Shown piece by piece: positions 10,860 through 22,186 of a DNA stretch of 64,000 nt. The notes under the pieces are model-generated. The model ran no database searches. It saw only the letters and a list, made by a program, of their open reading frames with translations, and was not told where the DNA came from. A program made the translations under genes and the position numbers. Position 1 is the stretch's first letter. Every line of letters starts with the position of its first letter. Where the stretch lies: positions 13,693,777 through 13,757,776 of the forward strand of contig CM020619.1 of the NCBI GenBank assembly GCA_009829735.1, in the 5' to 3' direction. This DNA is from Pyropia yezoensis. Its lineage: Eukaryota > Rhodophyta > Bangiophyceae > Bangiales > Bangiaceae.

Positions 10860-13855
10860 TGCTTGGTTTGCTAGGTGTTCTCACTGATATCGCAGCCTTT
10901 TCACTTGACGAGGTACTGCAGTTGTGAACGGCGTTTTCGTGACCTTATAATGGGGTCCACATTGTACTCAACCGAAGCGTCCGGAAATGCTACCGGAGGT
11001 GGAGCGGGAGAAAGTCGAACCGCCGGATCAGCGCTGTTCGGCTTCAGGAGGCTGGCGGGAATGGCGTTGTGCACCTTTCGGTCAAGGACTGCTTGAAGAA
11101 TATTCGGACGGAGCCTGACATCGTTGATGCTAGCAGGGACTCGGTACGGTCCCGAAGACTTGGGCATCAACTTACGAACGCCTGGGAAGGCGTCCGGCGT
11201 AAGGTTCTTGGTGCTCAGGAGCACGAGATCATTGACATCGATCGTACATGGTCGGCGTCCGCAGTCAGCGTACGCCGAGCGTGTCTCATTGGCGTCCTTG
11301 ATGGCAGTAATGGCAGTCTCCTGAGATTATCGCAGACTGCCTAGCCAATCTGAGACTGCTGCTCACTTCGATTCCTTGCTGTCGAGGCTGTCCACAGGTT
11401 CAGCTTTTGGGCTCAAACCCATAGTTCAGGAATAATGGGGAGTACGTCGTGACCGCATTGCATGACCGATTACAACCTACTTCTGGAGCAACAAGGAAGA
11501 GGTTCAAATCGCCCTCGGGATGATTCACGAAGTTCGCAGAATTATTTGAATCTTCTTGTTCATAGTTTGGCGTTGTGCGTCCATCTGGGGTTGACAGGCA
11601 GAAGATACCTTGATCTTGACCTTGAGAATTCTGGTGAGGGACTGCCAGGAGTTGAAGAAGAAGATACGGTCTCGGTCGCAGACGACGACAGATGGTAGAC
11701 CGTGATGACGGTAGACGTGATCATGGGACAGTTGCGCTACGACTGGTGCAGTACAGTCGGGCTTCATTGGTGCGAGTCGAATTATCTTCGGCAGTCAGTA
11801 AACAATGACGTAAATGCAATTGTGGTCCCTTAGGTTTAGATGAAGCGGGGCGATAGAGTCCATTGAGAGACTTCGCTATCGTTGGTTCGGTGGATCTAGG
11901 GGTGTGAGGTGACGCAGATTTGAATGGGTGCCAGCCTTGTTCCGCTGGCGCAAATCACATGATTGTACGTATCTTTAGATGTCCTTCCGCATCGTCTTCC
12001 AGTAGTATTTGGAAGCCATGGCGTTTGTCGATTTCTGAACTCCGATGTGCCCTTGGCTTGGGATATCGTGGTAGTCATGCAGTAGTATTTGGCGTAGCGT
12101 ACCAACGGGGATGCACGTACGGTCACCTCGTTTCAACAACCTCATGTGAGGCCGGTAGGGAGATACCAAGTCTTTGACTAGGTCGGCAACCTTGGGGTCC
12201 GCGACGTACTCTTGGTCTAGCGTGGCGAGGTCCTTATCGCTTTGGCTTATAGTCATGAGGTTCTTGATTTCAGTTTTCTTAGGTAAGTGTTCGGTGGTCT
12301 TGGTTCGCACGCGACTAAGAATACCTTGATTCGGAGCGTGCTCGTCGGGGGCGTCTTGTGGTTGCCTGGAAAGAGCATCAGCTACGGGGTTGGATGTGCC
12401 CTTGAGGGGGATGATCTTGAAATCAAATTGCTCCAACAGCTCTAGCCACTTGACTTGGCGGTCGTTGAACTTCTCTTGGGTCTTCAGGTACATTCGGGAC
12501 TCACGGTCGGTAAGCACCTCGAAAGGTCTTCCATGAAGGTAGCAGCGCTAGTTTCGAGTGGCATGTACTACTGCGACCAGTTCGCGCTCACGGATACTGT
12601 AGCGCTGTTTGTGGACGTTCAGCTTCAATGCGAAGTAGGCCACTGGGCTTCGTACTTTCCCGTCATATTGTTCAAGGACAGCGCTAACAGAATACCCACA
12701 TGCACCTGTGTACCCAAAGATTGGGTACCTCTTGTCGAATGGCCTCAGCACTGGTGCACTTGTCGTCAGGGTTTGTAGTTGCGAAAAAGCTATCTGGGCG
12801 TCAGAGTCCCATTCGAAGTCGACGTTTCCAGTGAGCCTTGTGAGTGGTGCAGCCACGGATGCCACTCCCTTATAAAACCTACGATAGAAGTTGACCGTGG
12901 CGAGGAAGGAATGCACATCCCTCTTGCTGTCTGGCGTTGCCCATGATCGAATGGCGTGGACCTTGTCGTCCTCCATAGAGTCGCCTTCGTAGGAAATGAT
13001 ATGGCCGAGGTAGTCCACAGTTGCTCGAGCAAATTGGCATTTGCTGAGCTTGGCGTAGAGTTTGTGCTCTCGCAATTTGTCCACGGCTTGCCTTAGATAC
13101 TTACGGTGATCTTCGTAAGTTTCACTGTAGATCAGGATGTCGTTGAGGCAGACACGGATGAAATCGTAGAGAGAGGGTCGGAAGACGTCATTCATTGAGT
13201 TCATGAATGTAGTATAAACTCGATCTACTTCTGTCACGTGTCAGTATCCCTCGGGGGAAAGGGACAGGTAACACAGAATGCGGAACTACCGGAGTGGTGC
13301 GCCTGATGCCTCACGTGCCTGTCTGCAGGGCTGACAGATACGCACGGTAATGCACACGGGGAAGAGGAAAGCAAACGCTCAGTTTTCTTTTTCGCTGAGG
13401 GAGCGGGCCAGGGGCGCCTCGCTGTCCCTCTTTACTTCTTCGGGGAAGACATCGGCGTACTCGTTGAGAGCCTCATGGAAGTCATTCTTGTTTTTTGCTG
13501 TTCCTTTTTTGGTTGCATTGATCTCAACGGTGCTGGAAGGATCTTCGGACTGAAGGTAGATGGCGGATGCAAGAAACTTTTGGATTACGTACTTGGCGAG
13601 GCCTTTCCCATTAATCAGGCCATGGGCCTTCTTGAGGTAGGCAGTGATGAAGATGTTCCTGTGGTTACACTTGAAGGAGATCATGTTCTTATTGATGATT
13701 ATGGCGTCCTTGTCGACACGCCATTTCTTTCCGAGGATGGTATGGTAGGCAATTAGGTCGCACACAGCAAGCCGGAGACCTTCTTGGTATGGGCTGGTGT
13801 GAATCTCTAAGGGTTCAATGGTTTCCGCGAGGACGTGGAGGCGGCCATCGGGCAT
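10860..13855 (-). pseudogene. pol of element D (PR-RT-RH-IN-chromodomain), decayed
   Basis: Fragments on minus include the C-terminal half of a retropepsin (HTILGKKW) and the pre-RT linker YADVFPEE (13855-13379). RT palm and thumb follow (13237-12548) with the catalytic YxDD changed to CLND. RNase H and the integrase H2C2 module lie at 12517-11975 (SNPVADALSR; HDYHDIPSQGHIG), and the integrase core at 11767-11525. The integrase C-terminus and a chromodomain start (EYNVD...YLVK) lie at 11224-10901. About 140 residues of RT fingers and motif A are missing between 13379 and 13237. The integrase glutamate is replaced by Gln (DAQRQTMNK). Two chromodomain tryptophan codons read TGA and TAG. Clearly dead. 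Confidence 0.88.
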
Positions 13856-13870
13856 GTTAGCCGCGAAGTC

Positions 13871-15327
13871 CTATTCTTTCGTGGTCTCATTCAGGGTATT
13901 CACGAGGCTCCCTGATACGACATCATTGGCAGATCTGTCGTAAAAACAGCACCTTAACAAGATGTCCACTGACAGAGGCAGTAGAAAGCAGAAGCCCGAG
14001 ACGCGGGCCGCCGAGTGGTGACGACATGTTTTCAGGAACCGAAGGAGCATCTGGCACCGGTTTTGATGATGGTTGCTGCTCCTGTTCCGCAGGACATTTG
14101 GGCAGTCTTCGGCCATATGTCCTTTCTCACGGCAGCGGAGGCAGAGACCTTCACGCTTGCAGCGCTGAAGCTCTTCAGGCGTGAGCTTCTCGACTTTGAT
14201 GCTGGAGATATCGATGGGAATGAAACCCGTCGTGGACGGCTTCGCAGATGTGCCTCCGAGGTGCCTCGAGGCACCAGATTAGGCAGTCTCTTCCCACAGA
14301 GCGTCAGTCACAGATATTCGATATCTGAATGGGTCATGAGACAAAGAGCCTGACAAACGCCCCGCTTCAAGCCTCGGGTGCAGCCGGCACGCTTCTGGGC
14401 TACCGTGGTGTCAGGGATGTCCAAGAGCACGCTCAGAAACGTCGTGTTGAACGTTCGGATGCTTTTTATCTGTCGCCGCGAGTGCAGCTATTCTCGTGTT
14501 GGTCAGTGGACTGAAGCCTCGGACTGGCGCAGAACGGCGACACTCCCAGTTCGGGACTGCTGTTGTCTCACAAAAGACCTTCCACCAGTCGAACGCTTCA
14601 CCGTGGAGGAAAGTGGAAGCGCAACTGCACGCATCGTCGGGGTCCCTCAGTCGTACATAGATTTCCATAAGCGAGCAACACGCTTCAACCGTCCCAGGTT
14701 TACCGGAGACAGGCACGGATTTCTTCGGCCTCGCGCACTTCAGGCCAGAAGTAGTGGTCCTGGCCTTGCTTCGGACAGATGCTGCTTAGTGTCCGCTAAT
14801 TCGACCTCGTGAGCCTCGCGTAGTTCGCTCATTTGCGTGACGAGCCCTGTAAGCTGGGTCCCGGCCTCCATGGTCGGTGAGTTCGTGCTTGATCCCGGAT
14901 TGGCCGAGTTGACTCCTCACGGGCTTTGTGCATCCATGGCGTCTTGGGTCCAAGTCCTTGGCAAACAAACTTACGACCCAGATTTTACAAGATTTGCTTC
15001 GGGAGGACCCCAAAAAAGATCTCGGAGGTGTGGGACTGAAGCTTGTCTGCAATAGTAGTGGTGTACACGATTTGAACCAGTGCTGTCGTAGTTGCTGCAA
15101 CGTTGCAAATGATGTGCAGTACTATATCGAGACGCACAAGAAATTCGGTTGAAATCACACAAAGGGATTATTCAGAAGCGTCGGTGCACGCGCCTGCGTC
15201 AGGCCGTGTCAGAGTTCCAAGCGTGGGCATCAATTGAGGAAGATCGGGCTTCTAGGCCAGATCCAGGGGTGCGTCAACAGATGTCGATGGGTGCGGCGCG
15301 CCAACGTGCGATGATGATCCTTGCCAC
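13871..15327 (-). pseudogene. gag of element D, 3' part
   Basis: A perfect zinc knuckle, CLRCREKGHMAEDC (C-x2-C-x4-H-x4-C), is encoded at 14143-14102. Upstream, 14716-14411 contains the retrotransposon-gag pattern with FLHGEAFDWW. Frames shift between blocks and there is no continuous ORF. The 5' end was separated from this part by insertion of element B at 15327/24714. Confidence 0.75.
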
Positions 15328-15797
15328 TGTGCCAAAAACCACTTGCACACACGACACCCAAAATGGGGCGGTGTACAAGGGCTGCCTCCCGTGTCGGGGG
15401 AACCGGAAAAAGTGCAAGTCGCACACACTCTGTCCCTGTTGTGGGGCAAACCCCCCACGGACAAACAAGAGGATGGTGTGTGGTCCAACAGTTTCTTGGT
15501 CGCGACGGGGACGCAGGGCCAAGCCCCGCTGTCCCTCCCCTTATCCCCCCAGGGTCCCCTCAGAATCTCGCCACTCAGAATCTCCCACCCCAGCACCTGC
15601 CCACCGGGCCACACGAAAATTCAAGACGATAAATGCAGTAAAACCCTCAAATCCAAGTTGGATTTACTACTAAGCAAACTATCCCAAACTTAGGGAATAT
15701 GGACGCAAATGCAGGGGGAGGAACGGATCAGGCTAGTGGCCTGCCGCCCCTTGCATGGCATGTGTTGCCCCTTTACCTGGGGGTCAATACTGCCACA
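15328..15797 (-). repeat. 3' LTR of element B (470 bp)
   Basis: Read on minus it runs TGTGGCAGTATTG...TTTTTGGCACA. It is preceded by the purine tract complementary to CTCCCCTCTCCTC at 15798-15810. On the plus strand it contains an open Cys-rich frame (CRGNRKKCKSHTLCPCCG). That frame is antisense to the LTR and is conserved only because the LTR copies are. Confidence 0.95.
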
Positions 15798-15810
15798 CTC
15801 CCCTCTCCTC
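15798..15810 (-). other. Polypurine tract of element B
   Basis: The minus strand reads GAGGAGAGGGGAG directly against the TGTG start of the 3' LTR. This is the expected plus-strand primer for reverse transcription. Confidence 0.85.
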
Positions 15811-16138
15811 AGTTCCGACCGACCCGGTCGGCCCTGTGAGGGGGTGCGTAAACGCACGTCTCGGCGTTGGGGGCGCGACTTGCTGTCCCCTCCGCTTGAG
15901 TACGTAACGCGGATGTGGAGGCGGTCACGTTGACCGCCCCTCTCCTCAAGCTTGCCCACTCGGCAGCTTGCTCTTCTCGGCTCACACTTCACCATCACCA
16001 CCACCTCCCCTTCACCTTCCACGGGGCCGCCCCACGCTGGGGAGGCCACCCGTCTACCCACGATCCGAGTCCCCCTCAACTCGAGGCGGGTCTCGGGCCG
16101 CTGTAGCCAGGGCGTCTCTCCCCAACTTGGGGAGAGCC

Positions 16139-17971
16139 ATGGCTACCCCTGGAGTGGAGACAGACTCTCTTGACGAACGTATAGAGGACACCTCCTACGG
16201 TGCAGCGCCCGCCGGGACTTCCGGCGGGGGCTCCGTGATCGCTCCGGGGGATGGGACTCCCCCGTCACCCGGCTTTGGGTTGACGGCGGGATCTCCCCCG
16301 GAGGCGGGACAAGTTGTCCCGCGTGAGGCCTTGGGGCGGTGGTTTTACCCCTCTTGGCCTCTCTATGAGGAGGGGTTGACTGTTCTTCGCTGTGGCCGAC
16401 TTGGCGCAGCGATGGGTCGGGTATGGGACTGCCTACGGGAGAAGTATCCCCGTAGGGTCGGGTTCCCTGCCGGCTTCAGGACGGACCAGTTTGCCTTCCT
16501 GGACGACGAGGAGGTCGAAGACGTACAGCGGGCCAAGGCTATGGTGGACCGCGGGGGAACTATCCCGGGTCCCGGTGACTTGCCGACCTTTACTTGGGAC
16601 GCGGTGGCAACTCGCCCCCCGTACCTTCACGAGGCCGATCCGCACACTCATCACTGTGGTGTGCGGATGGAGAAGGACTTCCGGCGAGGTCCGTACTTGG
16701 TGACCTCGGCTCAACTTGAGTTCCCTCAGCAGTCTGCTGCCAGTAAGTAGCACTACTATCCGAAGAAGCCCGAGTGGTGGCCTCAAGTTGAGGTCCCCTA
16801 CGGGTTCCCGGCGTTGCTGCCACGGTTGCTTGACCACTTCGGCTCCGTGATGTTGACGGCTGGCCCTGATCATCTGGTGTGGGCCATGTTGGCCACCCAG
16901 TGGCTCCTCGAGGTCATGTCGACCTGGGTGTCTTGTGCTCAGCGGCGGGGGATGCTCTGGCACCTCCCCCTCTGGCTTATCCAAGGTCTGGAACAGCTCA
17001 CCCCTCAGCTAGTTGCTGAGGGGTGCTCATCAGGACAACTCACTCTACTTGAGGAGATGCTCCGCCTTCACAAGTTTATCGAGTGGGAGAGCATTGAGCA
17101 CAAGTTGCGCCGCCCCACTCGTGGGCCCAAGGACGATGGCGCACTTCGCCAGTTCGTGTGGGTCGCTCGTGAACTTCACGACGGCCGTGTGGTCCTTCGC
17201 GAGGGGTTGGGCATCGGGGACTACCCGTATTCCCCGGGAGTGGATCGCCACACTGCGCCACCCCCGGACAAGCCCATAGTTATGGCTGTGCCCTCATATG
17301 ATGACCATATGACTCAACCTACTGCGGGGGCCCCAAGTCGGGGTCGCAGTTACACCCGGGTCCCGCCACCTCGGCGTGCCCCTCCGCTTCCTCCTGTCCC
17401 CTACCAGCCGCACGGGGACATCCCGATTAGCGTGGCCGTTGAGTCATCCACCCCGGTGTCCTCCAACTTGGGGGCCACCCTCCTGACGGTATACCCCAAG
17501 TTGGTGTTACCGCCCACGCCTCTAACCTCAGGGGTGATGGTCACCACGTTGGTGCGCACCATTTCCTGGTTGGCCGCGTCGATCGCAACCCTTCAAACTT
17601 CCAAGACTCCTCAACTTGCGGAGCGCGTTCGTAATGCAGTGGCGACCGCGAGTTGCGAGTCGGTGGCGGAGTTTATGACGGCCGAAATGGCTCGCATTGG
17701 GGCTATTATGCCCCAGCCAGCCCCACTTGGGCGTGGCAAACGTCGAGCGAGTCGGGCATACTCGCCTCCTCGCCGTCGTCGGCGACACTCGCGGCGCTCT
17801 CCCTCTGTGTCGGAAGACGAGTTGTCTTACTCCATCTCGGAGTCCTCGACTCCGTCAGAGTCGGAGTCGGTCCGGCGTCTGCGTCACCAACTTGCGCACA
17901 AGACCAAGCAGAAGGGTAGCCGCGGTCGTCGCCACTTGCGCGACCGTGAGGGGCGCGACGGGTCCGACTAG
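16139..17971 (+). pseudogene. Antisense accessory ORF (aORF) of element B, one in-frame stop
   Basis: An opposite-strand ORF of 610 codons lies between pol and the 3' LTR, convergent with pol (stops 208 bp apart). The start ATG has a good context (GCCATGG). Codon 204 is TAG (16748-16750), after which the same frame runs on to 17971. The region from about 16610 to 17550 aligns with the antisense ORF of element C: RPPYL / RPYL; WWPQVEVPYGFPA / WWETVEVPCGFPA; LWHLPLWLIQGLE / LWHLPPALVEGME; VLREGLGIGDYPYSPGV / FLREGLGDSSLPYAEGV. The N-terminus is acidic and Gly/Pro-rich. The C-terminus is an Arg-Ser tail (about residues 535-610) with an RRRRRHSRRS cluster. No signal peptide or transmembrane segment is evident, and I recognise no family. 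A structural or regulatory role is possible but unsupported. Confidence 0.85.
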
Positions 17972-18178
17972 GAGCCGCCGCCCCCTCCAACGGGTGGGGA
18001 GCGTTATCGCCGTGGGTCTCGCCACTCACCTCTACGTGAGGGCGAGGGCCGTGGGGTTGGAGAGTCTAGCATGCATACCTAGTTGGCAGCTGCCTCTGTT
18101 GTGAGAGTGTGAGGGTTAGGGCTGTAGTTAAAAGCCACTCTGCGTACCACTTCGACTTGAAGCACTCTCTTGGCACTG

Positions 18179-21100
18179 TTACTCGGCCTTCCCTCTCGTT
18201 GAGGGAGGGCTGCTGGGGTCTATCTCATGCCGGGCACAGTATGCCCGGACCTTCTCAGCGGGAAGGTCCTCCACATACTCCCACGTATCATCCTTGGCTT
18301 TGTAGCCAAACCAACGCACCCTCAACATGAGGCGGTCAGTGTCCTCATCCCATCCGTGGTCGATGAACTTATCGAACACGTATTCCTGCGGGCCCTGTTT
18401 GGCTGCAGGCAGTGAGGGGAGGCGCCACGCTTCCAAAGCACGCGCCCAAGCTGGGTCGCCTGCAGGCGGTGGTGCAACTTTGACCACGTCCTGTCCGTTC
18501 ACTGTGCGGACCCCATCGTCACTTTCGATGGTGAAGCGCCGCCCATCAGTACGAAGGACCTGGTACGGCCTCTTCGTCTGGAATACCAACTTACCCCCAG
18601 TTGGGGTGTGTGAGTGAACCAGCACCCAGTCACCCTGCTCGGGGACATGCTTAGCATTGCGCACCTTTTAGTTAAAGGTACGCTTGTAGCGCTTTTGTGC
18701 TTTGTCCATCTCAGCCCTGACTTTAGGGATGAGGTGTTCAAGCCTAGCAGTGAACTCCGCCTTACTCTCAGTAGGAGTAGGCGTACTGCCACCATCCTCC
18801 CTAGTTGGGAGCGACCGCCGCACAGCAATAGACCGGACGCGACGGGGGGTCACAAAAGCGAGGGGTACTTCCCCGGTAGATGAGTGAACCTGTGAATTGT
18901 AGGCAGTAGTAAGAATAGAAATGTATTGGTCCCACGTCTTCACGTGCTCACTCACATAGTGGCGCAGCTGCCTAACAATAGTTTTGTTGAAGCGCTCCAC
19001 CTGCCCATTAGTTTGTGGGTGGTAGGGGGTGGCATAGTTTGCCTTAACCCCCAACATGTCCAGCACTCCCTGAAACAGTACAGACGCAAATTGCGGCCCA
19101 TTGTCCGATAGTGTACTATCTGGGATGCCATACGCGGCAACCCAGTGATCTAGGAAGGCTGACACGACCGACATGGCCGTGATCTCTGCCAGTGGGATCG
19201 CTCGCGTAAGTTTCGTGAAGCGGTCACAGATGACCAGGAGGTACTGGTTGCCCTCCTAGGTCACTGGCAGTGGCCCAAGGATGTCCATCGCCAACGCGGC
19301 GAAGGGCTCCTTGGCCGAGAACAATAGCATAGCCGTACTAGGCCGCCGTTCCATCAGACGGTTCTGTGCACAACTTGTGCAGGCAGCCACCCAACTGTAG
19401 ATGTCCACCACCATGGACGGCCAGTAGTACCTGGTCCTCAGGGTCTGGTACAGTTTACTAGACCCCAGGTGTCCACCCGTGGGAGCGTTGTGCTCCCTCT
19501 CAAAGATACTGCCCTTGAGGGATGCGGGGACGACAAGTTGTTCGGTCCCCTGGAATACCCCCCTCCTCATGAGGAGGCCATCGTCTCCCAGGAAGAACCG
19601 CGTCTCCGCCACTGTATCCAGTGTATCCCTCTGCGACTTGCAGAAGGGATCCTCGGCCTGGGCCTTCACCACCTCGTCCAGGGACAGTGGCAAGTACTTC
19701 TTGTTCCCTGGCGCCTCGGGGTTCAACGCCTGACCCGAGCGCGTGACTACCCCCACGATGGGGATGTCCTCATCGACTGGGTTAGTGTCCAGCCCCTCCG
19801 TAGGTACCCGAGAGAGGCCGTCGGCAAGGGCATGTTGCCTGCCAGGTCGGTACTCAATATCAAAGTTGAAGGGTGCAAGTCGCACCCTCCACCGGTTGAG
19901 ACGAGTGTTCGTACAGTCCGTCTTGAAGATGAACTGCAACGCGCGGTGGTCACAGCGGATGAGGAACTTCTCACCCTCTAGGTAGTGACGAAGTGACGTC
20001 ACCGCCCATACCACTGCGAGTCCTTCCAACTCGGTGACTCCGTAGTTCTTCTCGGCCGAGTTCAGCCCCTTGCTGAAGTATCCCACCGGCAAGTACTCCT
20101 TGTCCGGCTGCTGCTGAAGCAACACACAACCAAGTTGGTCGTAGCTATCATCCACATCCAGGATGTATTGGCCTCCCAACCTGGGAATAGCCAGGATAGG
20201 GGGCTTCAGCAGAAGGTCCCGAAGAGTCTCAAAGGATTCCTGCTCCACCCGACTTGGGGGAGGCAGGTTTTTCGGAAGCGTTGAGCTCACTAACTCATTC
20301 AACGGCTTCGCCACCTTGGCGAAGCCCTTGGTGAAACGTCGGTACACGTTACACATCCCGAGGAAGCTCCTCATCTGGGTCTGGGTCCGGGGGTACTGAG
20401 CCTTACGGATAGCCCTCAAGTTCTTCTCGTTGACGCTGAGACGCCCCGGACAGACAACATGTCCCAAGTATTCCACCTCTTGAGTGAAGAGGTGGCACTT
20501 ACTCGCTTTCAGTGACACACCGGCGTCAGCAAGTAGCTTGAACACCTGGCCAAGATGGCCAATGTGTTCCTCCGGACTTCGGGAGAACACAATGATATCG
20601 TCTAGGTACACGAGACAAATCTGCCACCGTACTCCGGCCAGAATCATGTCCATAGCGCGCTGGAAAGTTGCCGGCGCGTTACACAGACCAGACGGTAGAC
20701 GCTTGCACTGGTAGGTACCACAGTGACAGGTAAAGATAGTTTTATGCCTGTCCTCCGGGGCAATGGGAATTTGCCAGTACCCCGCGTTACAGTCCAGGGT
20801 AGAGAACACGTTCGCCTCCCCAAGAGAGTCCAGACAGTCGTCCATCCTAGGTAGGGGATCACTGTCCTTCACCGTGCTCTCGTTGAGCTTACGGTAATCG
20901 ATACAGAACCGGGGGGTCCCATCAACTTTGGGGACGATAACCACCGGACTCGCCCACTCGGCTTTGCTGGCCTCGATCACATCGAGGGCCTCCATGCGAG
21001 AAACTTGCTCCTTAACGAGGGCCCTTGAACGGGGTCCTCCCCTATACGGTTGTTGGCGTATAGGGGGTGCACCGGGCTTCAACTCGATCCGGTGTTGGGT

Positions 21101-22177
21101 AGCTCTCATGAGTCCCAATTGACCATCCCACAACTTGTGATATTGGTCCAAGAGGCGTTCAACTTGAACCCTCAACCTAGGGGGAACACCCTCCATGTTC
21201 ACATGGGGCCGAGGAGAGGCGGCCGACTTGGCTTGATGCTTCTCCTTTCCGGACTTCGGGTCGCTACTTGCGCCCGCGTTGAGGGTGACCGCTACTACCG
21301 GTCCTTCGTGTTGGTCGATATAGCCGAACTTGGCTCCCGACTTGAAGTACTGGGGCGACGAGCTCAGGTTCATCACCTGGATCCTCCACGGGACTCCGGC
21401 TTTGGAGTCCATCGTGCCAAGGGCAACATGCACTTGATGCTTGCGAGCAAGACGGGGGTAAGGGTGCACCAACCCGTTCCCCGTATAATCAGTTACAACG
21501 TCAACGTGCGCCACCGAGCTGGGGGGCAACGTGACTTTACGGGCTATACGCAGGGTAGCAGTAAACCCTTCCCTCACAGAGCAAGCAGGCTTCGACTGTG
21601 AGACTGTCACAGGAGCCACAGACCTTCCCTTACAAAGGATGGGAATAGTCTCCCCATTCATCAACTTGACCCAGTACTCAGGGCCACAAATCAAAGGCAC
21701 TTGTGTAACAACATAAGGGGTACCCAGAAGCAGGGGTACCGATATATTCTCAACTACACCATAGGTCACGTCGACCTCATGGGTCCCCAACCTAGTTGGT
21801 AGGGTCACGGCACCAACGATGGGAAGTACCCCACCATTGATGTCAATCATATGGTCAGCTTTGGACCTCCAGCGTTGGAGCTTCACCTCCTTTGGTAATA
21901 GCGACTTGCGTATCAAGGAGGCTCCTGACCCGGTATCAAGTACGATACGGGCACAACAGGCGCGGCCGGGGGCAAGTTGCACCCGTCCAGCCACCTGGAA
22001 GTTCTTACCCGTCAGCACCGCGATGACCCGACGTGGGTTTACGTTCTTGGGGAGTCCTACCCGAGGTGGGCGGACTCCCTTAGGTCGCCGCAGTATCCGG
22101 CACGGTTGGTTCGTCCTCATGGCCCACTTGGCCGAGGCTGCCGTTGTGAGCTTCGGACGGCCAGCTCCAACGGTCAT
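18179..22177 (-). pseudogene. pol of element B (PR-RT-RH-IN-chromodomain), two nonsense codons
   Basis: A single frame of 1,332 codons holds the protease (VLDTGSGAS near residue 65), RT with YLDD at 524-527, RNase H (YRPGRQHALADGLSR), the integrase H2C2 module (HNAPTGGHLG...CTSCAQNR), the DDE core (DNGPQFAS, QVERFNK) and a C-terminal chromodomain (FDKFIDHGW...VRWFGY...DTWEYVEDLP). In-frame stops lie at 19256-19258 (TAG, between integrase LGPLPVT and EGNQY) and at about 18666-18668 (TAA, before the integrase C-terminal domain). No indel was seen. The ATG at 22177 overlaps the gag stop (ATGA), but expression more likely uses the frameshift site just upstream. Element C has the same order with no stops. 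Confidence 0.92.
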
Positions 22178-22186
22178 TCGTTTCCC
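22141..22186 (-). promoter_or_regulatory. -1 ribosomal frameshift signal, gag/pol of element B
   Basis: On minus the slippery heptamer G GGA AAC (22186-22180) lies in the gag frame, one codon before the gag stop TGA (22176-22174). After a 6-nt spacer (GAATGA) a stem forms between CCGTTG (22173-22168) and CAACGG (22146-22141). It continues after one bulged base as GAGCT/AGCTC (22167-22163 with 22152-22148), closing a 10-nt loop. Pol lies in the -1 frame. Element C has the same heptamer, spacer length and stem position with different bases in the stem. Confidence 0.85.

Noticed and set aside
11490..11530. tRNA-like GTTCAAATC box
   Set aside because: No acceptor stem, D-arm or anticodon arm can be drawn around it.
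22174..22177. ATGA overlap as a stop-restart signal for pol in element B
   Set aside because: Element C has no such overlap (pol ATG 38 nt after the gag stop), whereas the GGGAAAC plus stem signal is present in both, so slippage explains both elements.
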